Both the position numbers and the translations under genes were made by a program. The notes beneath the pieces were generated by a model. That model saw nothing but the letters and a program-made list of their open reading frames with translations, did no database searches and had not been told where the DNA came from. A stretch of DNA of 48,323 nt from Chloroflexota bacterium (GTDB taxonomy: Bacteria; Chloroflexota; Anaerolineae; Anaerolineales; Anaerolineaceae), in the NCBI GenBank assembly GCA_012798065.1, contig JAAZNW010000016.1:1-48323 (forward strand). Direction: 5' to 3'. Shown piece after piece: positions 9,601 to 17,867 of the stretch (within the stretch, counting starts at the first letter, position 1; every line of letters begins with the position of its first letter).

Positions 9601-10711
9601 CCGCCGACCGCAAGAGATACTGGAAGAGCTGGTCAATCTCACCCGCACCCAGCTGCGACTTACAACAGATGAGATGAGGGCGCTGCCAGAGGGAGACGAC
9701 GAGGTAAAAGAAAAGGTCAATAACCAGGTCAAGCGCGTACTTAACCAATTAGCGGTTATACGAACGCTTGGAGCGGTTGAGCGCCGGCTGGGCGAGAGCC
9801 TGAACCTCAAAGCCGCTGAACTGCAGGATCAGGATTGGGCAAGTATTTCAGATACGCTGATGGAACAGGTGGAAAATTTGCTGACCAAGCGCGCTGCTTC
9901 ACTGCTTTCAGCGCAAGGTCAGATTGTCCAGAACCTGGAAGGCGCCCTGAGCAAGTCACCGCGCGGTTCCATTGATGAGAACCGTCTCGTGGACCTGCTG
10001 CTGAACGCAAGCGTCGGCTCTAAGGTGGCCATCGATCCCCGCACCCATCAGCGTGGAATGCGGCGCGTAATCCTGGTGAATTATATCTTCTACGCCGCCA
10101 GGCTGATCCACGACCGTCCGGTGACTGAGATCACCGGTGAAATCCTGCAGCACCTTGAAAACACCATGGAACGTTTGGAAACGGTTTGGGGGAAAATCGA
10201 ATTTGAGCGTTTCCGCCTGTCCGGGAGCTCCATGAACCAGCTTGACGCGGGGTTACAACAGTCTCTGCGCGCTGAAGTTGGAGATGCTGCTTTTCTCAGT
10301 TTACAAACCGCCCAGCCAGATGACCTCTCGGTAGAAGCGCGCACCGCGGTCGAAAAAGCGCTCGGTCGGCGTGTGCAAAATCAAATCTACAGGCATATCT
10401 TATTGAGCGTGATCTCTGAATTGTGGGTTGATTATCTGACCCGGGTCGACGCGTTGAGGGTCTCCGTGGGATTGGAAGCCTACGCGCAGCGTGACCCGTT
10501 GGTGCAGTACAAGGGTCAGGCTTCTGAACTGTTCAAAAACCTGCTCAGCGACATCCGCGGTGGTGTGATCAGCCGTATGTTCCTGTTTCAACCGCGCCGA
10601 CCCGGCGGTCAGCCTGCTGAAAGACCCGCCCTTGAAGGCGCCAGCCCTGCAGCGCAAACACAAGTAGCGCCAGCGCAGTCCTCGCCGAAAAAGAAACGAA
10701 AACGTCATTAA
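6665..10711 (+). CDS. secA: Protein translocase ATPase SecA, unusually large (1348 residues)
   Basis: The motor that drives preproteins through SecYEG. Conserved parts are in order: Walker A RTGEGKT (about residues 104-110), [31 protein letters not shown] (about 235-255), [55 protein letters not shown] and [16 protein letters not shown]. Typical SecA is about 800-1000 residues. Here NBD2 has about 91 extra residues (8227-8497) between SERLSQRL and [10 protein letters not shown]. The helical region between [13 protein letters not shown] (about residue 818) and [13 protein letters not shown] (about 1252) is about 430 residues instead of about 135. A further ~20-residue insert precedes [16 protein letters not shown]. 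The C-terminus is Pro/Ala-rich and basic (ending KKKRKRH) and lacks the zinc-binding cysteine motif. The ATG at 6665 is preferred over the GTG at 6659 because GAGG lies 6 bases before it. Confidence 0.95.
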   Translation: [1348 protein letters not shown]

Positions 10712-10740
10712 GAGGATTTACAAAGACCTGGCTGAAAGAC

Positions 10741-10773
10741 CATTTGAATCGATAAAAAAAATCGATTCAAATG
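10741..10773. repeat. Perfect 13-bp inverted repeat with A7 spacer upstream of the S1 gene
   Basis: CATTTGAATCGAT at 10741-10753 and its exact reverse complement at 10761-10773 are separated by seven A. It sits between secA and the S1-domain gene and abuts a TATAAT at 10777-10782, so it covers the -35 region of a probable promoter. As RNA it would be an A/U-rich stem with no U tract, unlike a normal terminator. An operator is the more natural reading. A second small dyad, TCAATC and GATTGA, lies at 10808-10823. Confidence 0.8.
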
Positions 10774-10776
10774 ATG

Positions 10777-10782
10777 TATAAT
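10777..10782 (+). promoter_or_regulatory. Probable -10 element for the S1-domain gene
   Basis: TATAAT directly follows the 13-bp inverted repeat and lies 83 bases before the ATG. The position expected for the -35 falls in the A7 spacer of the repeat. Confidence 0.4.
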
Positions 10783-10865
10783 GATGTATTATTGTAGCCT
10801 TGGGTTATCAATCATTCGATTGAACTCATTGTGGCTAATCTTAAACGCCGGAGTTCAAAAATCAT

Positions 10866-12131
10866 ATGGACCAGAATGTCACGCACAATGGATCAGGAGC
10901 AAATTTAGACAATAACCAGAACGACAACAACATGGCTTCTCTGCTTGAGAAAGAAGGCTTAGGCATTGATTTTCCCACCCAGGGTGAAATCCGCAAAGGG
11001 ATAATCGCAAGCATCACGCCAGGGCAGATACTGGTGAGCGTGGGGACAAAATCAGAAGGGATAATCACCGGCAAGGAATACGAACTGATCCCAAGCGACG
11101 AACTGGCAAATCTAAAAGTTGGCGATGAGATTTCTGTTTATGTTGTCAATCCTGAAGACCAAAACGGCAACCTGGTTCTCTCCTACATGCGTGCCCGTGA
11201 AGAAGAAAGCTGGCAGGAAGTTGAAGCCCTGCAGGCCAGCAAACAGGCCACTCACAGCACCATCCTCGGTTACAACAAAGGCGGGCTGATCGTGCCCATC
11301 GGCGGGCTGCGCGGCTTTGTGCCTGCCTCTCAGATCAGCCTGACGCGCCGCGCCGGCGTCACCGGCGATACCCCTGAACAGCGTTGGGGAAAAATGATTG
11401 GGCAGGAAATTGATGTTTGCGTCATCGAGGTAGACCGCGAACGCCGCCGCCTTATCCTTTCTGAACGACAGGCCAGCACTGAAACCCGCGAATCGGTCAA
11501 GGAGCGCGTGCTGGAAGAGCTCAAGGAAGGCGAAGTTTACCTGGGTCGTATCACCAGCCTGGCGGACTTTGGCGTCTTTGTCAACGTGAACGGCGCCGAC
11601 GGGCTTGTCCATATGTCAGAAATTTCCTGGGAGCGAATTCAACATCCCAGCGAAATTCTCAAAGTTGGTCAGGAAGTAAAAGTAAAAGTGATCAATATCG
11701 ACCACGAGAAGAAGCGTATCGGGCTGTCCATCCGTCAGCTGCAATCTGACCCCTGGGACCAGAAGGCTGCGCAATTCCAGGTGGGTCAACTGATTGAAGG
11801 CACCATCACCCGCCTGACAAAATTCGGCGCGTTCGCCAGGTTAGCAGAAGATATCGAAGGACTGATCCATATCTCCGAGATCAGCGAACGGCGCATTGAA
11901 CACCCCAAGGAAGTCCTCAAGGAAGGCGACATTTGCACCCTGCGCATCATCAAGATCGATCCCAGCGTGCATCGGATCGGTTTGAGCCTGCGCCGCGTGG
12001 ATTCGATGGCTTACGCAGACATGGACTGGCAGGCTCTCGAGGGCATTCTCGACGAAGATACAGCGGTAATCGCCAAGGATGATGATCAATCCACCGCAGA
12101 AGAACCCACAGAACCAGCCCCTGAAGCCTAA
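10866..12131 (+). CDS. rpsA: 30S ribosomal protein S1 (four S1 repeats)
   Basis: 421 residues with four S1 OB-fold repeats, at roughly residues 38-108, 125-200, 217-290 and 302-375. The third and fourth are the most canonical (GRITSLADFGVFVNV...GLVHMSEIS and GTITRLTKFGAFARL...GLIHISEIS), while the first two are more divergent. This is the short S1 form typical of Gram-positive-type bacteria; E. coli S1 has six repeats. It binds mRNA and helps load it on the 30S subunit, though short S1 proteins may act more generally in RNA binding. The N-terminus is Asn/Asp-rich and the C-terminus acidic. A solid terminator follows. Confidence 0.88.
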   Translation: MDQNVTHNGSGANLDNNQNDNNMASLLEKEGLGIDFPTQGEIRKGIIASITPGQILVSVGTKSEGIITGKEYELIPSDELANLKVGDEISVYVVNPEDQNGNLVLSYMRAREEESWQEVEALQASKQATHSTILGYNKGGLIVPIGGLRGFVPASQISLTRRAGVTGDTPEQRWGKMIGQEIDVCVIEVDRERRRLILSERQASTETRESVKERVLEELKEGEVYLGRITSLADFGVFVNVNGADGLVHMSEISWERIQHPSEILKVGQEVKVKVINIDHEKKRIGLSIRQLQSDPWDQKAAQFQVGQLIEGTITRLTKFGAFARLAEDIEGLIHISEISERRIEHPKEVLKEGDICTLRIIKIDPSVHRIGLSLRRVDSMAYADMDWQALEGILDEDTAVIAKDDDQSTAEEPTEPAPEA

Positions 12132-12149
12132 AGAATATTGACATGAATC

Positions 12150-12175
12150 AACGCGCCCGACCCTCTGGGCGCGTT
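12150..12175 (+). terminator. Intrinsic terminator of the S1 gene
   Basis: Nine-bp perfect arms AACGCGCCC and GGGCGCGTT enclose an 8-base loop and are followed by a T-rich stretch (GTCATTTTC). It lies 18 bases after the stop codon. Confidence 0.85.
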
Positions 12176-12268
12176 GTCATTTTCGTGGGTAACCGCCTTC
12201 TTTTATTTCGGGTTATACTTGGGAGACAGCAATATCGGGAAAGGCCATCTTGGAGTTAGAATATACGG

Positions 12269-12754
12269 ATGACAGAAAATTCCGCCATTGAGAATGAGGG
12301 CAAGCCCAAAGTAACTGCCAACAGTTTACCCGCGCTGCCGCTAGCGCGCATCCATTTCGCCCTGCTGGTGATGCTGGTTGGTTTTATCATCTTTCTGGTA
12401 GGAGCCAGACCTGCCATCTTTGGGCTGGACCGCAGCCCGGTGGTTGGTTTTATCCAAATCGCGGTGATGCTTATTGGCATCATGATCATTTGTCTTGGCG
12501 GGTACACCTCGGTGCGCGCGTTGTGGCGCCATCAACCTCCCAGCATCAGCGCAGATATCGGTATGCGCCTGGTGAGCACCGGTTACGTGATTGTTACTTT
12601 TTCTGGCCTGGCCGATGTGTTTGGGGTGGGCACACATCCATTGCCAGGCGTGCCTTACTTTGGCGTGTGGCAGGCCAGGGGTATGGAAATCGGCTGCGCC
12701 ATTATCGCCATCGGCTTTATCCTGAGCTTTCCTCCCGCAAGCAAACCTCAATAG
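12269..12754 (+). CDS. Four-helix membrane protein, function unknown
   Basis: 161 residues with a hydrophilic N-terminus of about 25 residues and four hydrophobic segments at about 28-50, 55-78, 94-118 and 130-153. No catalytic motif is visible and I do not recognise the family. TTGGAG about 15 bases upstream is a weak ribosome-binding site. A TATACT at 12214-12219 may be its -10. It converges with the oxidoreductase on the other strand, with 10 bases between the two stop codons and no obvious terminator in between. Confidence 0.65.
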   Translation: MTENSAIENEGKPKVTANSLPALPLARIHFALLVMLVGFIIFLVGARPAIFGLDRSPVVGFIQIAVMLIGIMIICLGGYTSVRALWRHQPPSISADIGMRLVSTGYVIVTFSGLADVFGVGTHPLPGVPYFGVWQARGMEIGCAIIAIGFILSFPPASKPQ

Positions 12755-12764
12755 CTATCTTCGC

Positions 12765-14093
12765 TCACTGCAACCCCATTACCTGCAGCATTTCAGCGTT
12801 GGTCGTAAACTTCGCGTATTCGATCGGTCCACCACCCGCGCGTTTACGTTCTTCAGCCAGCAGTCGCGCCAGATGTCGTTGCTGCACAACTGGGTCAGGT
12901 AAACTGGAAAGCCGGCTTTCCAGTTCGTCCAACAAGAGGCCGCCGCCTGGGCGTTCTTCGCGCAGGTACTGCTCGACCGCTTCCGCTCCATTCACCCCAT
13001 CTTTCTTGGCGTTCCCCACCAACCCGCTGCTCGCCAATCGCGACCAACCGGCGACAAACACCCCTTTCCACGCCTGCCCGCTGCCGGGCGCTTCAACCTC
13101 GTAGGACTGCCCTTCCACCGGGTAGCGCGGGTTCTCCACATGGCGGTACTCATTGCCCGACACCGGCACGCCCAGGCGTTCTTCAACCCTGTCGCCAATG
13201 GCGAAAACCACTGTATCGGCTGCGAGAGATCGGTGTGTGCCCAGCCCGCGGGCCGAGGTTTTTTCTCCGCTCAAAACCAGGGTGTTTTCCTCCAATACAA
13301 CCGTATTCACCCCGCCCTGCTCATCTCCCTCAATCTTCACGGGTGAAACCAAAAAATGCATTTCGATCAAGGGTTTTAAGCCTGTCTTTCCCGCCTTTCC
13401 AAACGCCTTGAGATAGACCGCTTTTTCAACTTCAGGGTCTTGCCCAAGTGGCACCATCACCGGTTTAACCCGTTCAAACTCGTGCTCCAGCGCATCCATG
13501 TCCATTCCGCCAATGATGGATTCCAGCTCTTTGGCAGTGAATTTAACCTCCGCCGGACCCCGGCGGACGCAAACGTGAATCTTTTCCATCTGTGGAAGAC
13601 CCAGGAGGTAGCGCGTGACATCTGCCATTACGTTGCCCGCGCCGACCACCACAGCCTGTTTGCCAATTTTGATGGGCGCAGTGCAGTAAGGCGGCAGCCG
13701 GTTGTAATGGAAAACCAGGTTTTTGGAGTGAATCACCCCTTCGAGGTTCTCACCTGGAATGCCCAGCCATTTAGTGCCCTGCGCGCCGCAGCAGATCAAC
13801 ACCGCGGAAAAACCCCACTCCAATAAGCGGGGAATCGTCAGGCTTTGGTCCTCCCCAACACAGGTATTCCCAAAATAATGCACCTGCTCATACGAAAGGA
13901 TCCGTTCGAACTGCTTGCGCAGCCCATCCTTCAGTTGATGCTTTTCCGGGTAGATGCCGTACTCCGCCATACCGCCGGGTTTGATATCCCGGTTGAAAAG
14001 AGCGACCGCGATGTCTGCCTGGGTCAGTTTCTCGGCTGCAAATAACCCGGCTGGTCCTGCGCCAATTATGGCCACCTGGATTCGTTTGGACAT
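12765..14093 (-). CDS. Adrenodoxin-reductase-type FAD/NAD(P) oxidoreductase (ferredoxin-NADP reductase-like)
   Basis: 442 residues. It opens with the FAD motif AIIGAGPAGLFAAE, then KPGGMAEYGIYPEKH, a region that in adrenodoxin reductase and glutamate-synthase small chains positions the flavin. WLGIPGENLEGV, the NADP motif VVVGAGNVMADVTRYLL and VRRGPAEVKFTAKEL match the FprA/adrenodoxin-reductase branch. It probably passes electrons between NADPH and a ferredoxin. No cysteine cluster for an iron-sulfur centre is seen, which argues against a GltD-like subunit. AAGGAG lies just before the ATG. It is divergent from the M16 peptidase genes. The natural electron partner is not in the window. Confidence 0.8.
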   Translation of the reverse strand: MSKRIQVAIIGAGPAGLFAAEKLTQADIAVALFNRDIKPGGMAEYGIYPEKHQLKDGLRKQFERILSYEQVHYFGNTCVGEDQSLTIPRLLEWGFSAVLICCGAQGTKWLGIPGENLEGVIHSKNLVFHYNRLPPYCTAPIKIGKQAVVVGAGNVMADVTRYLLGLPQMEKIHVCVRRGPAEVKFTAKELESIIGGMDMDALEHEFERVKPVMVPLGQDPEVEKAVYLKAFGKAGKTGLKPLIEMHFLVSPVKIEGDEQGGVNTVVLEENTLVLSGEKTSARGLGTHRSLAADTVVFAIGDRVEERLGVPVSGNEYRHVENPRYPVEGQSYEVEAPGSGQAWKGVFVAGWSRLASSGLVGNAKKDGVNGAEAVEQYLREERPGGGLLLDELESRLSSLPDPVVQQRHLARLLAEERKRAGGGPIEYAKFTTNAEMLQVMGLQ

Positions 14094-14155
14094 GAAGACT
14101 CCTTTATGATTATGGTTTATTTTTGATTAATGAACAGGAAATCAATCACACTTTT

Positions 14156-14161
14156 ATTATA
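14156..14161 (-). promoter_or_regulatory. Probable -10 element for the oxidoreductase
   Basis: On the minus strand this reads TATAAT, about 62 bases before the oxidoreductase ATG. No good -35 is seen. Confidence 0.4.
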
Positions 14162-14191
14162 GCAACTTCCCTACCAAGCGTTTCGTGCTTG

Positions 14192-14200
14192 TGCTATAGT
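14192..14200 (+). promoter_or_regulatory. Extended -10 promoter for the M16 peptidase operon
   Basis: TGCTATAGT has the TGn extension and a near-consensus -10, 27 bases before the ATG at 14228. The divergent -10 for the oxidoreductase is only about 30 bases away. Confidence 0.42.
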
Positions 14201-14227
14201 TACTGCAACAACAGGGTTAGAGGTCGT

Positions 14228-15514
14228 ATGACGGAAACAATCACGCAGGTGGAACTGGAAAACGGACTCAAAGTATTGATGAAGGAGATTCACACCGCGC
14301 CAATCATCAGCCAGTGGGTTTGGTACCGCGTGGGTTCGCGCTTTGAAAAACCCGGCTTCACGGGTATATCCCATTGGGTGGAGCACATGCAGTTCAAAGG
14401 CACAGCAAAATTCCCTGCCGGGGTACTGGACAAAGCCATTTCACGGGATGGTGGATATTGGAATGCTTTCACCTACCTTGATTGGACCACCTTTTTTGAA
14501 ACCACCCCGGCCAACAAGATCGATCTCGCCATGACCCTTGAAGCAGACCGCATGGTGAACAGTTTATTTGATGAAAACGAAGTGAACTCGGAGCGCACGG
14601 TGGTTATCTCAGAGCGTGAAGGTAACGAGAATGAACCTCTCTTTCTACTGGATGAAGCCGTGCAATTCGCCGCTTTTGACCATCACCCGTATAAGAATGA
14701 GGTCATCGGTTCGATCGCCGACCTGCGGAGTATCACCCGTGATGACCTGTACGCCCACTATCGCAAGTATTACAACCCCGGCAACGCGGTTCTTGCTTTG
14801 GCGGGTGACTTTGACAGTGAAAAAATATTGGAAAGGATCCGCCAGACCTACCAGCCGCTTCACGGTCACTCCGTACCTGAACCGGAATACTTGCGGGAAC
14901 AATTATTGGCGGAAGAAAAACGCATCGAGGTGGCCGGGCCTGGCGAAACCACCTACCTGCAGGTCGCCTGGCGTTCGCCAGCGGCAACTGAAGCTGAGTT
15001 TTTTGCCTTCACCATTATCGATAGTCTGCTCACCGGGCCCACCAGCCTGAATATGTTCGGTGGGGGCGGGATTTCGAATAAGACTTCTCGCCTGTACCGG
15101 CGTCTGGTGGAAAAGGAATACGCTATCAGCCTTAACGGCTCCCTGCAGGCAACCCACGATCCGTTTCTATACACCATCACCATCACCGTCCACCCAAAGC
15201 ACCAGCCGGAAGTCGTTTTAGAGCAGCTGGATAAAGAGCTCGACGTTCTGCGCCAGGCCCCGGTGAAACAAACAGACATCGACCGCGCAGCCAAACAGGC
15301 TCGCGCACTTTTCTCATACGGCAGTGAGAATATTACCAACCAGGCATTCTGGCTGGGTTACTCAGAGATGTTTGATCAATACTCCTGGTTCACCCGCTAT
15401 ACCTCGAGGTTGGCAGAAGTGACCCCGGAGATCCTGCTGGATACAGCGCGCAAATACCTGAATCAAAACCAGCGCGTGGTAGGGATTTACCGTCCGGATG
15501 GAGCGAAACGATGA
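14228..15514 (+). CDS. M16 family zinc metallopeptidase, catalytic subunit
   Basis: 428 residues, the usual length for an M16B half-enzyme. The inverted zinc site HxxEH is present as HWVEH (residues 49-53), followed by MQFKGT, the GGYWNAFT segment and the distal glutamate in VVISERE (about residues 125-131), so it should be active. No signal peptide is evident from this start. An in-frame ATG at 14123 would add 35 residues of unlikely sequence; AGAGG just before 14228 supports the later start. It overlaps the next gene by ATGA, and that gene encodes the partner lacking the zinc site. Such pairs form a clam-shaped heterodimer that degrades peptides. Confidence 0.9.
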   Translation: MTETITQVELENGLKVLMKEIHTAPIISQWVWYRVGSRFEKPGFTGISHWVEHMQFKGTAKFPAGVLDKAISRDGGYWNAFTYLDWTTFFETTPANKIDLAMTLEADRMVNSLFDENEVNSERTVVISEREGNENEPLFLLDEAVQFAAFDHHPYKNEVIGSIADLRSITRDDLYAHYRKYYNPGNAVLALAGDFDSEKILERIRQTYQPLHGHSVPEPEYLREQLLAEEKRIEVAGPGETTYLQVAWRSPAATEAEFFAFTIIDSLLTGPTSLNMFGGGGISNKTSRLYRRLVEKEYAISLNGSLQATHDPFLYTITITVHPKHQPEVVLEQLDKELDVLRQAPVKQTDIDRAAKQARALFSYGSENITNQAFWLGYSEMFDQYSWFTRYTSRLAEVTPEILLDTARKYLNQNQRVVGIYRPDGAKR

Positions 15515-16815
15515 TACCCAAATACACCCTTTCGTCTTCCATCCCTGGACCAGCGGATATTACTCGCCAGGTACTGCGCAACGGAATCGTGCTTTTAACG
15601 CGCAGCAACTTCAACAGTTCGTCAGTGGTCATAAGCGGATATGTGTCGGCTGGCAGCCAGCTGGATCCGTTAGAGAAACTCGGCCTGGCCCACTTCACCG
15701 CCCTCGCTCTTATGCGCGGCACCGAGAGCAGTGATTTCCAGAGCCTGTATGACCGGTTGGAATCCGCAGGCGCTTCTCTCGGGTTTGGCGCCAGTGTTCA
15801 CACCACCAGTTTCAGCGGTCGCGCGCTGGCTGAAGACCTGCCATTATTGTTCGCCACTCTCGCAGAATGCCTGTCCTCACCTGTCTTCCCATCCGAACAG
15901 GTGAGCCGCCTGCGCGCCCAGTTGCTCACCGGGTTGGCCATCCGCGGGCAAAGCACGCGCGATACGGCGGCGCTGGAGTTTGATTCGCTGCTCTTTCCCG
16001 ATCATCCTTACGGCAGACCTGAGGATGGCTACACGGAGACCATCCAAAATATCACGCGGGATGACCTGGCTGACTTTCACCGCCAGCAATATGGACCTGA
16101 GGGGATGAAACTGGCGGTGGTGGGCGCGGTGAGCGCAGACCGGGTGTTTGAACTGGCTGAAAAACATTTCGGCAATTGGCTCACCGGTCACAAACGGCAA
16201 ACATGCTCCTTTAAGGCGATAAAACCCCCGCAAGCATCCATCACGCGCAAAGTCATCATTCCGGGCAAGAGTCAAACCGATCTGATAATCGGAACGCTCG
16301 GCCCCAAGCGCAAAGATCCCGAGTACCTCGCGGCGTCGCTCGGCAACAGTATCCTTGGTCAGTTTGGTTTGATGGGCCGTGTTGGTGATGCAGTACGCGA
16401 AAAAGCCGGCCTGGCTTACTACGCTTCCGCCAGTCTGAACGCCTGGATTGAAAGCGGTTCGTGGGAAGTTTCTGCGGGCGTAAGCCCTGGCAACGTGGAA
16501 AAAGCCACCGCGCTCATCATTGAAGAATTGCGCCGGTTCACAACTGAGCCTGTCTCTCAGGAAGAGCTTGAAGACAATCAGAATAACTATATCGGCCGCA
16601 TGCCGCTTTCCCTCGAATCGAACGCCGGGGTCGCTAACAGTATTTTAAATCTTGAGCGTTTTGAACTCGGTCTGGACTACCTGCAACGTTACTCCACCCT
16701 TGTAAGCGCGCTCACCAGAGAACATATTCTCGCCGCGGCGCGGAAATTCATTAACCCTGATAAGTTGATCATCGTTTCAGCAGGCGCGGATGGAAAGGTC
16801 AACAATAACCCATGA
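15511..16815 (+). CDS. M16 family peptidase-like protein, non-catalytic subunit
   Basis: 434 residues with the M16 fold (GLAHFTALALMRGT, YGRPEDGY, REKAGLAYYASASLN, and the later SLESNAGVAN). The zinc motif position reads HFTAL, so the essential Glu and second His are missing. In two-subunit M16B enzymes the partner supplies an Arg/Tyr pair that binds substrate; this protein probably has that role. It starts in the ATGA overlap with the catalytic subunit, which implies translational coupling and near-equal amounts, and ends in a second ATGA overlap with acpS. Confidence 0.88.
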   Translation: MIPKYTLSSSIPGPADITRQVLRNGIVLLTRSNFNSSSVVISGYVSAGSQLDPLEKLGLAHFTALALMRGTESSDFQSLYDRLESAGASLGFGASVHTTSFSGRALAEDLPLLFATLAECLSSPVFPSEQVSRLRAQLLTGLAIRGQSTRDTAALEFDSLLFPDHPYGRPEDGYTETIQNITRDDLADFHRQQYGPEGMKLAVVGAVSADRVFELAEKHFGNWLTGHKRQTCSFKAIKPPQASITRKVIIPGKSQTDLIIGTLGPKRKDPEYLAASLGNSILGQFGLMGRVGDAVREKAGLAYYASASLNAWIESGSWEVSAGVSPGNVEKATALIIEELRRFTTEPVSQEELEDNQNNYIGRMPLSLESNAGVANSILNLERFELGLDYLQRYSTLVSALTREHILAAARKFINPDKLIIVSAGADGKVNNNP

Positions 16816-17189
16816 TGGAAGTGGCTTGTGGTATCGATCTGGTGGAGGTTGAGCGCCTGCGCTCGATCACCCCGGCGATTAAAGCCCGGTTTGTCTCCAG
16901 GGTGTTTACAACACAGGAGATAGAAGATAGCGGAGGGCGTGATGATCGCCTCGCCGCCCGGTTCGCCATCAAGGAAGCCACCGTTAAAGCCCTGGGTTGC
17001 GGTATTGGCGAAGTTGGCTGGCAGGATATTGAAACCCAATTGGATGAAAATGGGAAGCCCGTATTAAGGCTGTATGGTGCTGCTGCTCAAATGGCTGAGC
17101 GTATGAACTGGCGCTCTTGGTCGGTTTCCATCAGTCACACCCGCAACCTCGCTGCTGCCTGCGTCACCGCCCTGGTTGAGAAGAGATAA
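16812..17189 (+). CDS. acpS: Holo-[acyl-carrier-protein] synthase
   Basis: Transfers 4'-phosphopantetheine from CoA to a serine of acyl carrier protein. The 125 residues are normal length. The magnesium-binding aspartate in CGIDLVEVERL and the glutamate in FAIKEATVKALG are present, with the C-terminal SISHTRNLAAACV. It starts with two consecutive ATG codons, the first overlapping the stop of the M16 gene. Its place behind peptidase genes looks like simple operon packing. Confidence 0.93.
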   Translation: MMEVACGIDLVEVERLRSITPAIKARFVSRVFTTQEIEDSGGRDDRLAARFAIKEATVKALGCGIGEVGWQDIETQLDENGKPVLRLYGAAAQMAERMNWRSWSVSISHTRNLAAACVTALVEKR

Positions 17190-17204
17190 GCCGGCGGTGT
17201 TGAG

Positions 17205-17864
17205 ATGAAGATACTGGCAGTCAGTGATGTAGAGAATGCTTTGCTTTACAGCCCCATGATCATGGACAGGTTCCAAGACGTGGACCTTATCCTCTCCTGC
17301 GGCGACCTGCCCTATTACTATATCGAATATATGGTCAGCATGTTAAATGTCCCCTGCTATTTTGTCCGCGGTAATCATGCCAACGCCCGCGAGTACGGCG
17401 TGGCAGGAACGCGGAAATATCCATGGGGAGCAGTGGACGTGCATCATCGATGCGTGGAGGATGACACCGGGCTGCTGCTGGCGGGGCTTGAAGGGTCTTT
17501 AAGATACAACCAGGGTCCATACCAGTATACCCAGGGGCAGTACTGGGAGATGGTGCTGAGTTTGGTGCCAAGGTTCTTCTGGAATAAACTGGCGCTGGGT
17601 CGCTACCTGGATATTTTCATGGCTCACGCGCCGCCATGGCAGGTGCACGATGAAGAGGACCTGCCGCACCGAGGGATTAAAGCCTTTCGCTGGTTGATAA
17701 AAGTGTTTCAACCAGCTTACTTTCTGCATGGACACATCCATATTTACCGCCGTGAAACCATCACCCGTACGCTGATCGGCGGCACCACGGTTCAGAATGT
17801 TTACGGCTATAAGACCCTTCACATTCCCGCCCCGCGCCCGCGCTCTTGGCGGGGTCAAAGGTGA
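17205..17864 (+). CDS. Calcineurin-like metallophosphoesterase
   Basis: 219 residues. Metal-binding blocks of the superfamily are visible in order: ILAVSDVEN (the usual D-x-H has become D-V-E), LILSCGDLPYYY, YFVRGNHAN, MAHAPPWQVHD and FLHGHIHIYRRE. All but the first histidine are conserved, so it should still bind two metals. The substrate may be a nucleotide, a phosphoprotein or a phosphodiester; the sequence does not decide. It sits 15 bases after acpS and 3 bases before the next gene. Confidence 0.83.
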   Translation: MKILAVSDVENALLYSPMIMDRFQDVDLILSCGDLPYYYIEYMVSMLNVPCYFVRGNHANAREYGVAGTRKYPWGAVDVHHRCVEDDTGLLLAGLEGSLRYNQGPYQYTQGQYWEMVLSLVPRFFWNKLALGRYLDIFMAHAPPWQVHDEEDLPHRGIKAFRWLIKVFQPAYFLHGHIHIYRRETITRTLIGGTTVQNVYGYKTLHIPAPRPRSWRGQR

Positions 17865-17867
17865 ATC

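Noticed and set aside
14123-14227. 35-codon N-terminal extension of the M16 peptidase
   Set aside because: It runs across the probable extended -10 and has no Shine-Dalgarno; the extension is Cys-rich and not family-like, and is not a convincing signal peptide.
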